This document shows, in pieces, positions 51,438 to 60,348 of a stretch of 64,000 nt of DNA. Below the pieces are notes generated by a model. The model was not told the origin of the DNA, did not search any database, and saw only the letters and a list, made by a program, of their open reading frames with translations. The stretch is from positions 1,865,001 to 1,929,000 of the forward strand of contig NZ_CP121650.1 in NCBI RefSeq assembly GCF_029714405.1, read 5' to 3'. A program made the translations under genes and the position numbers. The DNA is from Bradyrhizobium sp. CB82 (GTDB lineage: Bacteria > Pseudomonadota > Alphaproteobacteria > Rhizobiales > Xanthobacteraceae). How positions within the stretch are numbered: position 1 is the stretch's first letter; every line of letters starts with the position of its first letter.

Positions 51438-52217
51438 GTGACGCCCACCATGATCGCTGCCCTCGGATTGCTGATGGTCGCCACTGCCTTCCTGTCGGGG
51501 CTGTTCGGCATGGCGGGCGGGCTGATCCTGATCGGCGTGCTGCTGGCGCTGATGCCGCTGCCGACCGCGATGGTGCTGCATGCGATCACGCAGATGGCCT
51601 CGAACGGCTGGCGCGCGCTGCTCTGGCGCGCGCATATCCGCTGGCGGCCCGTGTTCGTCTACCTGATCGGCTGCGCGGCTGCCCTCGCAGCGTGGTCGCT
51701 CACCCGCTACGTGCCGGACAAGCCGGTCGCGCTGCTCCTGCTCGGCGTCACGCCGTTCATGGCGCGGATGATGCCCTCCGGCATCAAGCCGAACCCTGAC
51801 AGCATCTGGCAAGGCACATTCTACGGCTCAATCTGCATGGGGTTGATGCTGATGACCGGCGTCTCCGGCCCGCTGATGGACACCTTTTTCCTCGGCGGGA
51901 GGTTCGGCCGGCGCGAGATCGTGGCGACGAAAGCGACCTGCCAAGTCGCGAGCCATTTCACGAAACTCGTCTATTTCGGCGGCATCGTCGACCAGGCGGC
52001 GACGCTCGATCCGGTGCTGGCGGGGATCGCAATCGCGGCCTCGATGCTCGGCACCTCGCTGGCGCGGCGCATCCTGGAGGCGATGAGCGACCAGCAGTAT
52101 CGCGTCTGGGCGACGCGGCTGATCACCACCATCGCCTGCTACTATCTCGCCTATGGAAGCTGGCTCGTGGTCCGCACACCGGTGATGGCGGCCTTTGACA
52201 ACGGAGGCGTGCAATGA
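51438..52217 (+). CDS. TauE/SafE-type sulfite or organosulfonate exporter
   Basis: A 259-residue polytopic membrane protein with about eight hydrophobic helices: MIAALGLLMVATAFLSGLFG and MAGGLILIGVLLALMPLPTA, then GSICMGLMLMTGVSGPLMDT. The N-terminal GMAGGLILIGVLLALMPLPT repeats in the second half as in the TauE/SafE fold. The family moves sulfite, organosulfonates or related anions; direction unknown. Overlaps the next gene by four bases (ATGA). Confidence 0.85.
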   Translation: MTPTMIAALGLLMVATAFLSGLFGMAGGLILIGVLLALMPLPTAMVLHAITQMASNGWRALLWRAHIRWRPVFVYLIGCAAALAAWSLTRYVPDKPVALLLLGVTPFMARMMPSGIKPNPDSIWQGTFYGSICMGLMLMTGVSGPLMDTFFLGGRFGRREIVATKATCQVASHFTKLVYFGGIVDQAATLDPVLAGIAIAASMLGTSLARRILEAMSDQQYRVWATRLITTIACYYLAYGSWLVVRTPVMAAFDNGGVQ

Positions 52218-52444
52218 CGGAGAGCGCAGACCCGCTCGTGCTCGATTTCGTCGAATGGATCGCGCGCGAGCCGCGCACCTATGCCGAGGTGATTTCGACC
52301 TGGAAGACCTCGTGCCCGCGTCTGACCATCTGGGAAGACGCCGCCGACCGGGGCTATGTCGCCCGGGAGACGCTGCCCGGCATGGGCCTGATCATCGCGG
52401 TGACCGAGGATGGCGAGAAGTTCCTGCGCGTCAACGGCCGCTGA
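52214..52444 (+). CDS. Small winged-helix-like protein
   Basis: A 76-residue protein: MTESADPLVLDFVEWIAREP, RTYAEVISTWKTSCPRLTIW, EDAADRGYVARETLPGMGLI. The RTYAEVISTWKTSCPRLTIWEDA segment, then a C-terminal strand EDGEKFLRV, suggests a winged helix. Coupled to the TauE gene. Function unknown, possibly a regulator of the permease. Confidence 0.7.
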   Translation: MTESADPLVLDFVEWIAREPRTYAEVISTWKTSCPRLTIWEDAADRGYVARETLPGMGLIIAVTEDGEKFLRVNGR

Positions 52445-52609
52445 TCTTCGCCTCTTCCCCAACTAGCTTGCTGCGTGTCCTCCACGTTGTCAGTGCGAGC
52501 GAAGCGATCCAGAATGTCTCCCTGGCGGTGCAGTCTGGATTGCTTCATCGCTTGCGCTCCTCGCAACGACGGCTACTCTCTGCGCAAATCACAGCAGCGG
52601 GGACCTTCC
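52445..52609. repeat. Dispersed palindromic repeat, GCTTCAT/CGCTTGCGC type
   Basis: GCGAAGCGATCCAGAATGTC... and TGGATTGCTTCATCGCTTGC-GCTCCTCGCAACGACGG form inverted halves around a short centre, the kind of intergenic repeat frequent in Bradyrhizobium. No gene here. Confidence 0.5.
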
Positions 52610-53305
52610 ATGAACCTCAAACTCTTCGAGCTCGTCGGCACCGACGCCGCGCGGCCCTTCAGCCCGTATTGCTGGCGCACGCGCATGGCGCTTGCGCATA
52701 AGGGCCTCGCCGCGGACACGCTGCCCTGGCGCTTCACCGAGAAAGCCGCGATTGCACCGCACGGCTCGGAGAAGGTGCCGGTGCTGCTGCACGACGACAA
52801 GCCCGTCGTCGACTCCTGGACCATTGCCAACTATCTCGAAGACACCTTTCCCGATCGTCCTTCGCTGTTCGGCGGGGAGGGCGGCCGCGCCATGGCGAAG
52901 ATACTGAACGGGTGGGGCGACATCGCGATCATCGGCGGCATCTTTCCGCTCATCATCGCCGACATCCCGAAGAACCTGGAGAAGGTCGATGCGGATTATT
53001 TCCGCCGGACGCGCGAGGCGCGTTTCGGCAAGCCGCTGGAGGAGATCATGGCGAGCCGCGACAGCGCTGTCGTCGCCTTCCGCAAGTCGCTCGACATCAT
53101 GCGCCTCACTCTGAAGACGCAAGCCTTTCTCGGCGGCCAGGCGCCGAACTACGCCGACTACATCGTGTTCGGCGGCTTCCAGTGGGCGCGCGTGGTGAGC
53201 CCCTTCAAGCTGCTGGATGCGGACGACCCCGTCTACGCCTGGCGCGAAAAGCTGCTCGACGCGTTCGGTGGCATGGCCCGGAAGTCGCCGGGGCATGCGG
53301 TGTAG
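52610..53305 (+). CDS. Glutathione S-transferase family protein
   Basis: A 231-residue protein: thioredoxin-like N-terminal domain (FSPYCWRTRMALAHKGLAAD; EKVPVLLHDDKPVVDSWTIA) with SPYC and KVPVLL-S-x-A type GSH contacts, then an alpha-helical C-terminal domain (RTREARFGKPLEEIMASRDS; FLGGQAPNYADYIVFGGFQW). Start at 52610 fits the fold; the longer upstream frame is in the repeat. Conjugation or peroxidase substrate unknown. Single gene. Confidence 0.88.
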   Translation: MNLKLFELVGTDAARPFSPYCWRTRMALAHKGLAADTLPWRFTEKAAIAPHGSEKVPVLLHDDKPVVDSWTIANYLEDTFPDRPSLFGGEGGRAMAKILNGWGDIAIIGGIFPLIIADIPKNLEKVDADYFRRTREARFGKPLEEIMASRDSAVVAFRKSLDIMRLTLKTQAFLGGQAPNYADYIVFGGFQWARVVSPFKLLDADDPVYAWREKLLDAFGGMARKSPGHAV

Positions 53306-53323
53306 CCATCTGCGACTGCGCCA

Positions 53324-53533
53324 TTACTTCGCCGCTTCCGCCACCGCCTTGCGCAGGCAATCGCGGCACAGGCAATCCTCGCCCTCGACCGGCATCGGCA
53401 GCCGCGACGTCTCCTCGGCGCACCAGCAGGCGTCGGACAATCCGCATGAAAACGCTGTGCCGCAGCGGGAACAGACGATTTGACGCAAAGGCGCGGCGGG
53501 TGAGGTGAGGATTTCTTTCCGATTTGTCATCAT
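53324..53533 (-). CDS. Cysteine-rich CWC family protein
   Basis: A 69-residue protein: IVCSRCGTAFSCGLSDACWC, AEETSRLPMPVEGEDCLCRD, CLRKAVAEAAK. CxxC...C...CWC...CLCRDCL matches the Cys-rich CWC family pattern. Its start overlaps nothing known on the opposite strand. Function unknown; metal binding likely. Confidence 0.8.
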   Translation of the reverse strand: MMTNRKEILTSPAAPLRQIVCSRCGTAFSCGLSDACWCAEETSRLPMPVEGEDCLCRDCLRKAVAEAAK

Positions 53534-53631
53534 TTGCGCCGCGGCTTCGCCGACATTTTCATACCGGGTTCATCATTGACGGCGGTATAGTAATCGGCGC
53601 GCATGCCGCAAGGAAGTGCAAGGACAGAACA

Positions 53632-55236
53632 ATGGCCCGCGATTCGCAAGCCGCGCTCGTTGCGCTCAACCGGTTCGGCCTTGGCGCGCGCGGCGGTGCG
53701 TCCGGCGATTTCATGAATGCGGCCTCCGATCCGCGCGGTTTCGTGAAGGCCGAGCTGAGCCGTCCGAACGGCGTACTGCTGGAAGCGCCGGGCCTGCAAT
53801 CGACACCGCAACTCGGCCAGGCCGTGTTCGAATATCAGGCGCAGGTCAAAGCGGCGCGCGAAGCCGCCGCCAAGGTCGGCACGCCAGGTGAATCGAAACC
53901 AGAGGCGAAGCCAGGCGAAGGGCCGCCGCAAGTCCAGGGCGCACCGACGCCAGCCGATCGGAAATCCGGCGCGCGCCGCAACCTGTCGCTCAATGCAGTC
54001 GCGATGGACATCGCCGGCGAGAAACCGGAGATGAAGCCGTCTGATGCGGCGGCAAAACCCACTGATGCCATGCAGCCCAGTGCGGCGACCCCACCCGCCG
54101 CAAAGCCTGCGCCGCAGCCGCTCAACGTGATCCAGAAGACGTTTCGCGCCGAGGCGTTGGCGCGGCTGCAACGCGCCACGCTCGCCGATTGCGGCTTCAC
54201 CGAGCGCCTTGTTGCGTTCTGGTCCAACCATTTCTGCATCTCCGCAGCCAAGGGCGAGTTGGCGCGGATCTGGGCCGGCTCTTTCGAGCGCGAGGCGATC
54301 CGGCCCCACGTGCTCGGCCGTTTCGCCGACATACTGAAGGCTGTCGAGCAGCATCCGGCGATGCTGTTCTTCCTCGACAACCAGCAATCGCTCGGACCGG
54401 ATTCGCGAGCAGGCCAGAACCGCAAGCGCGGGCTCAACGAAAATCTCGCGCGTGAGATCATGGAGCTGCATACGCTCGGCGTAAACGGCGGTTACACGCA
54501 GGAGGACGTCACCTCGCTCGCGCGCATCATCACGGGGTGGACCTTTGCCGGCCGGCAGGGCCGGCTGGGCGAGCCCGGCAATTTCGTCTTCAACGCCAAC
54601 GCCCATCAGCCGGGACCGCAGGTGCTGCTCGGCAAGACTTATGACGCGGCGGGGCTCGCGCAGGGCGAAGCGGCGCTTGCCGACATCGCGCGCCATCCCT
54701 CGACCGCGAACTTCATCGCGACCAAGTTCGTCCGTCACTTCGTCGCCGACGATCCGCCGCCCGCGCTGGTGGCGCGTTTGCGCGACGTATTCACGAGGAC
54801 CGACGGCGACCTCAAGGCGCTGGCGACCGCGCTCGTCGATTCCAACGAGGCCTGGACAGCGCCGCTGACCAAGATGCGCAGCCCTTACGAGTTCCTGGTC
54901 GCGAGCGGCAGGCTGCTCGCGCGCGTGCCGGAAGATCCCGGACAATATCTGGGCAGCCTCAATCTGCTCGGGCAGCCGCTGTGGTCGCCGGCCGGGCCGA
55001 ACGGATTCCCCGACACCAACGCCGCGTGGGCCGCGCCCGAGGGCATGAAGCTGAGACTCGACATCGCCGTCCAGATCGGCTCGCGGCTCGGCAACAACAT
55101 CGACCCGCTCGATCTGCTGGAATTCGCAGCGGCGGATGCGGCCTCGACCGAGACGCGGCGGACCATCGAGCGCGCGGAATCGCGCCAGCAGGCACTGGCA
55201 TTGCTCCTGATGTCACCGGAACTCCAGAGGAGATGA
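53632..55236 (+). CDS. DUF1800 protein
   Basis: A 534-residue protein. MARDSQAALVALNRFGLGAR opens it; a disordered Pro/Ala/Lys-rich stretch (about 90-170) is followed by the conserved core KTFRAEALARLQRATLADCG, FTERLVAFWSNHFCISAAKG, DNQQSLGPDSRAGQNRKRGL, NENLAREIMELHTLGVNGGY, TQEDVTSLARIITGWTF. DUF1800 proteins occur next to DUF1501 proteins and are thought to be exported, but this one shows no clear signal peptide. Overlaps the DUF1501 gene by four bases. Confidence 0.9.
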   Translation: MARDSQAALVALNRFGLGARGGASGDFMNAASDPRGFVKAELSRPNGVLLEAPGLQSTPQLGQAVFEYQAQVKAAREAAAKVGTPGESKPEAKPGEGPPQVQGAPTPADRKSGARRNLSLNAVAMDIAGEKPEMKPSDAAAKPTDAMQPSAATPPAAKPAPQPLNVIQKTFRAEALARLQRATLADCGFTERLVAFWSNHFCISAAKGELARIWAGSFEREAIRPHVLGRFADILKAVEQHPAMLFFLDNQQSLGPDSRAGQNRKRGLNENLAREIMELHTLGVNGGYTQEDVTSLARIITGWTFAGRQGRLGEPGNFVFNANAHQPGPQVLLGKTYDAAGLAQGEAALADIARHPSTANFIATKFVRHFVADDPPPALVARLRDVFTRTDGDLKALATALVDSNEAWTAPLTKMRSPYEFLVASGRLLARVPEDPGQYLGSLNLLGQPLWSPAGPNGFPDTNAAWAAPEGMKLRLDIAVQIGSRLGNNIDPLDLLEFAAADAASTETRRTIERAESRQQALALLLMSPELQRR

Positions 55237-56453
55237 CGATGGATTGCGCCGAGAACCGGCTCCTCGCCTCGCGCCGCGCGCTGCTGCTCGGCGGCGCCTC
55301 CTTCGCCGCATGGGCGTATTTGCCGAAATTCGCGCGCGCGACTGACGGTCGCGATCCGCGTCTGATCGTGGTTATCCTGCGCGGCGCGCTCGACGGCCTT
55401 GCGACCGTCGCACCGGTCGGTGATCCCGATTATGCCGGTCTGCACGGCTCGATCGCGCTGACGCGCGACGGCGAGCACCCTGCGCTCATGCTGGACTCGT
55501 TCTTCGCGCTGCATCCGTCGATGCCGGAATTTGGGCGCATGTATCGCGACAAGCACGCCGCAGTGATTCACGCGGTGTCGACGCCCTATCGCGACCGCTC
55601 ACATTTCGACGGCCAGGACGTGCTCGAAAGCGGCTATGCGGGTCCCGGCCGCGTGCAGTCGGGCTGGCTCAATCGCGCACTGGAAGCGCTGCCGCGCGGC
55701 GAGCGTGTCTCCAGCGGGCTCGCGGTCGGTCCGACCACGCCGCTGGTGCTACGCGGCACCGCGCCGACCGTCGGCTGGGCGCCGGTCGCGCTACCGCAGG
55801 CCGATGACGACACCGCTATGCGGCTCGTCGATCTCTATCGTCACCGCGACCCAGCGCTTGCGTCCGTGCTGTCGCAAGGCTTGCAGCTCGAGAAGGCGGC
55901 AAGCGGTGACGACATGAAGCCGAAGCCGGGTAACGCAGTCGCGCAGATGCGGCTGGTCGCGAAGGGCGCCGCAAAACTGATGGCTGCCGACGACGGACCG
56001 CGCATCGCCGCACTCGCCTTCGACGGCTGGGACACGCATGCCAATGAAGGCGGTCCGGTCGGGCGGCTCGCCTTCCTGCTCGGCGGTCTCGACGGCGCGC
56101 TCGCGGAATTCGAAAGCGGTTTAGGAGATCGCTGGCGCGACACCGCCGTTCTGGTCGCAACCGAATTCGGCCGCACCGCCCGCATCAACGGCACCGACGG
56201 CACCGACCACGGCACCGGCACCATCGCGTTGCTCGCCGGCGGCGCCGTGAAAGGCGGCCGGGTCATCTCCGACTGGCCGGGATTGAAGCTCGCTAGCCTC
56301 TACGAAGGTCGCGATCTCAAGCCGACGACCGACCTGCGGGCCGTGATCAAAGGCGTGCTGCAAGACCAGTTTGGTTTGTCGGATCGCGTGCTGGCTGAGA
56401 CGGTGTTCCCGGACAGCGCCAGCGCAAAGCCGATGAAGGGGCTCGTCGCATAA
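55233..56453 (+). CDS. DUF1501 protein with twin-arginine signal
   Basis: A 406-residue protein. LASRRALLLGGASFAAWAYL is a Tat signal (RR), so it is exported folded. The core DPRLIVVILRGALDGLATVA, PVGDPDYAGLHGSIALTRDG, SHFDGQDVLESGYAGPGRVQ and TDHGTGTIALLAGGAVKGGR belongs to the alkaline-phosphatase-like DUF1501 fold. Paired with DUF1800, it is probably co-exported with it or acts with it in the periplasm; the reaction is unknown. Confidence 0.9.
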   Translation: MTMDCAENRLLASRRALLLGGASFAAWAYLPKFARATDGRDPRLIVVILRGALDGLATVAPVGDPDYAGLHGSIALTRDGEHPALMLDSFFALHPSMPEFGRMYRDKHAAVIHAVSTPYRDRSHFDGQDVLESGYAGPGRVQSGWLNRALEALPRGERVSSGLAVGPTTPLVLRGTAPTVGWAPVALPQADDDTAMRLVDLYRHRDPALASVLSQGLQLEKAASGDDMKPKPGNAVAQMRLVAKGAAKLMAADDGPRIAALAFDGWDTHANEGGPVGRLAFLLGGLDGALAEFESGLGDRWRDTAVLVATEFGRTARINGTDGTDHGTGTIALLAGGAVKGGRVISDWPGLKLASLYEGRDLKPTTDLRAVIKGVLQDQFGLSDRVLAETVFPDSASAKPMKGLVA

Positions 56454-56460
56454 CCAAGCA

Positions 56461-56566
56461 CAGCCGTCATGCCTGGGCGCGCGTCAGCATGAGCCCGGAA
56501 TCCATCTCTCCGCGGAAAAATGGATTCCGGGTCTGCGCCCTGCGGCGCATCCCGGAATGACGAGAT
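56461..56566. repeat. Dispersed palindromic repeat (ATTCCGGG type)
   Basis: GCCGTCATGCCTGGGCGCGC...CCGGAATCCAT and ATGGATTCCGGGTC...GCATCCCGGAATGACGAG form a long imperfect palindrome, a well-known intergenic repeat class in Bradyrhizobiaceae. Confidence 0.65.
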
Positions 56567-56595
56567 AATCTGCAGAGCATCAGGAGACCAACTTC

Positions 56596-56919
56596 ATGTA
56601 CATCGCCATGAATCGCTTCCGCGTCGCCAAGGGGTCGGAGGGTGCCTTCGAGCAGGTGTGGCTGTCGCGCGACACGCATCTGGACAAGGTGCCGGGCTTC
56701 ATCGAGTTTCATCTGCTGAGGGGGCCGGAGGCCGAGGACCATACGCTCTATGCTTCGCATACCGTCTGGGCGAACTACGCGGCGTTCGAGGCCTGGACCA
56801 AGTCGGAGGCGTTTCGCGCGGCGCATCACCGGGCCGGCGAGAACAAGCCGCTCTATCTCGGCCATCCCCAGTTCGAAGGCTTCGAGGTGATGCAGACCGT
56901 GGGACGCGGCGCGAAATAG
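56596..56919 (+). CDS. Antibiotic-biosynthesis-monooxygenase/HmoA-like protein
   Basis: A 107-residue ferredoxin-like-fold protein: MYIAMNRFRVAKGSEGAFEQ, VWLSRDTHLDKVPGFIEFHL, LRGPEAEDHTLYASHTVWAN, YAAFEAWTKSEAFRAAHHRA. RFxVxxGxxxxFExxWxxRDxxLxxxPGFxxFxLLRG is the ABM family pattern, shared with heme-degrading IsdG/HmoA proteins. Heme or quinone substrate unknown. Confidence 0.85.
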   Translation: MYIAMNRFRVAKGSEGAFEQVWLSRDTHLDKVPGFIEFHLLRGPEAEDHTLYASHTVWANYAAFEAWTKSEAFRAAHHRAGENKPLYLGHPQFEGFEVMQTVGRGAK

Positions 56920-56937
56920 CGCGCCGCGCTGCAAGCG

Positions 56938-57879
56938 TCAGCCTTTGCTGATCCCGTCGATCTCAGCGAGCTCGTCCGTGCTGAGCTTCCAGGCGATCGC
57001 CTTGGCGTTTTCCTCGACCTGCTCGACGCGGGTGGCGCCTGCGATCACGCTCGCAACCTGCGGGCGCGCGGCGAGCCAGGAGAAGGCAAGCTCGACCATG
57101 GTATGGCCGCGCATCTTGGCAAAGGCCTGGAGTTTCTCGACGATATCCTCGTTACGCGGAGTGACGTAGCGATCGCGAAGCGCCGGCGCCTTGGCAAAGC
57201 GCGTGTCTGCGGGCGCCGCCGCGCCGCGCTGGTACTTGCCCGTCAGAAGACCGCTCGCGAGCGGGAAGAATGGCAGGAGCCCGAGCTTGTACTCCTGCGC
57301 GGCGGGCAGCAGGTCCTTCTCGATGTCACGCACCACGAGGCTGTATTCATCCTGGCAGGAGATGAAGCGGCTGACGTTCGTCGCTCGCGCGGTGAATTCG
57401 GCTTCGGCAATGCGCCAGGCCGGGAAGTTCGAGTTGCCGATGTAGCGGACCTTGCCTTGGCGCACGAGATCGTCGAGCGCGCGCAGAGTCTCCTCCAGCG
57501 GCGTCAGCGGGTCGTAATCGTGCTGCTGGTAGAGGTCGATATAGTCGGTCTTCAGCCGCTTCAGGCTCGCCTCGACTGCGCGCATGATGTAGCGGCGCGA
57601 GGCGCCCTGCTTGGTGCCGTCGCTCGCCATGGGCTTGGAGAACTTGGTCGCGAGCACGATGTCCTTGCGGCGGTCGCCGAGCACTGTGCCCAAGACCGTT
57701 TCCGAGCCGCCCATGCCGGCATAGATGTCGGCCGTGTCGAACAGCGTGATGCCGAGATCGAGCGCGCGGTGGATCACCTTGCGCGAGGTCTCGAGATCGG
57801 TGCGTTGGCCGAAATTATTGCAGCCGATGCCGACGGCGGAGACGCGCAGGCCGGAGGCACCGAGATTGCGGATTTCCAT
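56938..57879 (-). CDS. Aldo/keto reductase
   Basis: A 313-residue NADPH-dependent oxidoreductase: MEIRNLGASGLRVSAVGIGC, LFDTADIYAGMGGSETVLGT (catalytic Asp and Tyr), DIVLATKFSKPMASDGTKQG (catalytic Lys), and YIDLYQQHDYDPLTPLEETL (catalytic His), with QGKVRYIGNSNFPAWRIAEA and ATRVEQVEENAKAIAW as usual. Group is that of the MocA/YghZ-like reductases. Start at 57879 preceded by GGGAGG. Substrate unknown. Confidence 0.92.
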   Translation of the reverse strand: MEIRNLGASGLRVSAVGIGCNNFGQRTDLETSRKVIHRALDLGITLFDTADIYAGMGGSETVLGTVLGDRRKDIVLATKFSKPMASDGTKQGASRRYIMRAVEASLKRLKTDYIDLYQQHDYDPLTPLEETLRALDDLVRQGKVRYIGNSNFPAWRIAEAEFTARATNVSRFISCQDEYSLVVRDIEKDLLPAAQEYKLGLLPFFPLASGLLTGKYQRGAAAPADTRFAKAPALRDRYVTPRNEDIVEKLQAFAKMRGHTMVELAFSWLAARPQVASVIAGATRVEQVEENAKAIAWKLSTDELAEIDGISKG

Positions 57880-58132
57880 GGGAGGTCCTGTCAGAGGAGC
57901 GTGGGGGCGACATCCCATTCTGACGGCCGTGCGCTCGACCGGCAAGGCGACGGCCGCGATGCTGCCATGCGTACAAAAAAATGCGGCCCCGGTCAGACGC
58001 GGCGACTGACGGGGACCGCTTGGGCGCTTGATCGGTGACGGGGGCCTGATCAGACGCAAGCGCGAGCCTAATCCTGCAATGTTACGTACCGGTGACAGCC
58101 GCGCTTATCCACAGGGTTGCAAGCCGCGGAGC

Positions 58133-58588
58133 TCAGAAGATCTTGCGGTAGACGATGAAGCCGGAGCGCTCCGCCACCTTGTCGTAGAGGCGCTGCGCGG
58201 TGAGGTTGGTCTCGTGCGTCTGCCAATAGACCCGGGGCGAGCCCGCGGCCTTCGCCCGCTCGTACACGGCGTAGATCAGCGCCGAGGCGACGCCCTGGCC
58301 GCGCGCGGCCTCCGCCGTGAACAGGTCCTGGAGATAGCAGGACGGCTCGATCGCGGTCGTCGAGCGGTGAAACAGATAGTGCGTCAGGCCGAGCAGCCGG
58401 CCGTCCTTGTCGGCGACGAGCGCATGCACCGGCTCATAGGCATCGAAGAAGCGCGCCCACGTCATGCGCGTGATCTCGGGCGCAAGCGCGGTCGCACCCG
58501 AACGGCCGTAGAACGCGTTGTAGCCGTCCCACAGCGGCAGCCATTGATCGTAGTCCTGTCGGGTGGCGGCGCGAATGATGAGGGACAT
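58133..58588 (-). CDS. GNAT-family N-acetyltransferase
   Basis: A 151-residue single GNAT domain: MSLIIRAATRQDYDQWLPLW, DGRLLGLTHYLFHRSTTAIE, CYLQDLFTAEAARGQGVASA, LIYAVYERAKAAGSPRVYWQ and THETNLTAQRLYDKVAERSG. ARGQGVASALI is the acetyl-CoA motif (Q/RxxGxG/A). Acceptor unknown. Confidence 0.88.
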   Translation of the reverse strand: MSLIIRAATRQDYDQWLPLWDGYNAFYGRSGATALAPEITRMTWARFFDAYEPVHALVADKDGRLLGLTHYLFHRSTTAIEPSCYLQDLFTAEAARGQGVASALIYAVYERAKAAGSPRVYWQTHETNLTAQRLYDKVAERSGFIVYRKIF

Positions 58589-58689
58589 ACCGAAATTCCG
58601 CGATCAAGGGATGCAGGGCGAGGCGCCAGGCGAGCCTCATTCATACGGGATGATCGCGGCGCTGATCAATCGCACTATCCTTACTGTGT

Positions 58690-58795
58690 CACCCTCATGG
58701 TGAGGAGCGCGAAGCGCGTCTCGAACCATGAGGCCCCGCCTGTGGCCCACATCCTTCGAGACGCTTGCTTCGCAAGCTCCTCAGGATGAGGAGTT
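58690..58795. repeat. Dispersed palindromic repeat (GGTGAGGAGCGC type)
   Basis: CTCATGGTGAGGAGCGCGAA-GCGCGTCTCGAACCATGAG and CATCCTTCGAGACGC...GCTCCTCAGGATGAGG: a two-part inverted repeat typical of Bradyrhizobium and Rhodopseudomonas intergenic regions. Confidence 0.7.
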
Positions 58796-58818
58796 AGCGC
58801 GTTTATGACGCAGTAAGG

Positions 58819-59685
58819 CTATTCGGCAACGCGCAAATTGCGGATCAGCTTGCGGCCGGTAGGATCGCGCAGCGAGCGATAGTAATCGGCGCGCGAGGGC
58901 GCGTCGCTGTGACGGACGAGATCGGTCACCGGCGTGTAGCTCAGCATGCGTCCGCCGTTAGGCAGCGCGGTACAGACGAAGCGCAGCACCTCGCCATTGC
59001 TGAGTTTGATGTTGATCGGCGTGGCGTCGCCGATCCTGACCATCTCCATGCGTGCGGCGATGAAGGCGCTCAGTTCATCCTCCGGCAATTCGAACGCACC
59101 GGTGTCGCGGCCGTGATACATCAGCGCGACGAAAGGCGGCCGGCTCTCGGCCTTCTCGTCGGGTAGCGAGAAATAGTCGCGGAAGGCGCGATTGATGAAC
59201 TCGGCGCGCGTTTCGGCGTCGAGCAGCACGATGCCGATATCGACCCGGTCGAGCGCCGCCGACAGACGCTCCGCCGTGGCGTAATGCGGGCGCTCCAGCG
59301 CAAAGGCATCGAGCAGGCGCTCACGCATCAGCCCGGTGATCCCTGCAGTGGCCGCCGCCGTGATCGCCAGCAGGCCGAGCCGGACGAGGTCGATCGTGGC
59401 GTAGCCGGGAACGGCCTTGTGATTGAGGAAGAACAGCGCTGTACCCATCACCGCAACAGCCGCACTGGCCATGGCGGAGGAGAAGCCGGAGAGCGAGCCG
59501 GCGAAGGCAACGATGCAGACGAACAGCGGTACGGGTGAGGGGACGGGAAGATAGCGATCGAGCAGAAGCGCCAGCAGCGCGGTCGCTGCCGTGAGCGCCG
59601 GACCGGATAACGTACGGCATCCGAACCGCATGGCCTGTCTCGCTCCCTGACGAGCTAATGCCGCGAGACTGGCCGATCGTTGCAC
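58819..59685 (-). CDS. Membrane PAS-domain sensor lacking a kinase domain
   Basis: A 288-residue protein. Residues about 28-118 hold four hydrophobic helices (ALTAATALLALLLDRYLPVP; LFVCIVAFAGSLSGFSSAMA; DLVRLGLLAITAAATAGITG), like DUF4118 sensor modules. Then a PAS domain (AALDRVDIGIVLLDAETRAE; FINRAFRDYFSLPDEKAESR), ending with SRADYYRSLRDPTGRKLIRN. No histidine-kinase, GGDEF or EAL domain follows. It probably passes signals to a separate partner. Confidence 0.75.
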   Translation of the reverse strand: MQRSASLAALARQGARQAMRFGCRTLSGPALTAATALLALLLDRYLPVPSPVPLFVCIVAFAGSLSGFSSAMASAAVAVMGTALFFLNHKAVPGYATIDLVRLGLLAITAAATAGITGLMRERLLDAFALERPHYATAERLSAALDRVDIGIVLLDAETRAEFINRAFRDYFSLPDEKAESRPPFVALMYHGRDTGAFELPEDELSAFIAARMEMVRIGDATPINIKLSNGEVLRFVCTALPNGGRMLSYTPVTDLVRHSDAPSRADYYRSLRDPTGRKLIRNLRVAE

Positions 59686-59808
59686 CGTTGCGGTGTGATT
59701 TCGCGCGGGATGCTTAAGGCGTGGCTGCGGTGGGGCGCAGACCTTTCAACGGATTTTACGCCAAATCGATGCGCGTTTGAGCGAACATGCCAGACAAGCC
59801 TTCGCGCC

Positions 59809-59955
59809 TTATCCCGTCACCTGGCTGCGCACTGCCGGAAGGTTCAGCGTCGAGGTGCCCGTGCTCTTGCGCGTGCCGGCGAAAATCAACAGCGATGCAG
59901 CGACCAGGATGGCCGCGGTCAGGGTCACTGCAACGATGATCACCGGTGATTTCAT
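59809..59955 (-). CDS. 48-residue single-helix membrane protein
   Basis: MKSPVIIVAVTLTAAILVAA, SLLIFAGTRKSTGTSTLNLP, AVRSQVTG. One N-terminal membrane helix and a polar tail. Not long enough for default gene calling. Same strand as the 58-residue gene at 60028. Confidence 0.55.
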   Translation of the reverse strand: MKSPVIIVAVTLTAAILVAASLLIFAGTRKSTGTSTLNLPAVRSQVTG

Positions 59956-60027
59956 CGATGTCCTTGCTGCGTTGCCGATCAGCGCGGGGCCGCACTGACC
60001 GCGCCGGGTAGGGGCCGAGGATGTGGG

Positions 60028-60204
60028 TCAGCCCGCAAGGCCCATCGCCATGGTCGCCCGGGTCGTCAGCACCGTCAGAGCGACGATCAGGCATAGCGAC
60101 AGCGCCGCGATCGCGAGCGAGGCCGCGACGGCGCCTGTCAGCCGGGAAGAGACGACGGGGGCAGGTCGGCCCTGAAAGCCCACCATGCCGGACGCCCGAG
60201 TCAT
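60028..60204 (-). CDS. 58-residue single-helix membrane protein
   Basis: MTRASGMVGFQGRPAPVVSS, RLTGAVAASLAIAALSLCLI, VALTVLTTRATMAMGLAG. Polar N-terminus, one membrane helix. It lies 73 bases upstream of the 48-residue gene on the same strand; the two may be cotranscribed. Function unknown. Confidence 0.55.
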   Translation of the reverse strand: MTRASGMVGFQGRPAPVVSSRLTGAVAASLAIAALSLCLIVALTVLTTRATMAMGLAG

Positions 60205-60348
60205 GGTCTAAATCCTTCAACGCGCGAGCGAATCACCCGCGACGCCAACAACTGTCACAATTTCAACCGGCAATATTGGGGCGCACTCCAGCTGAATATG
60301 GCGAGATCGTGGCAAGGATTAACGTTGTGCCCGGTATTCTCGGCCCGC

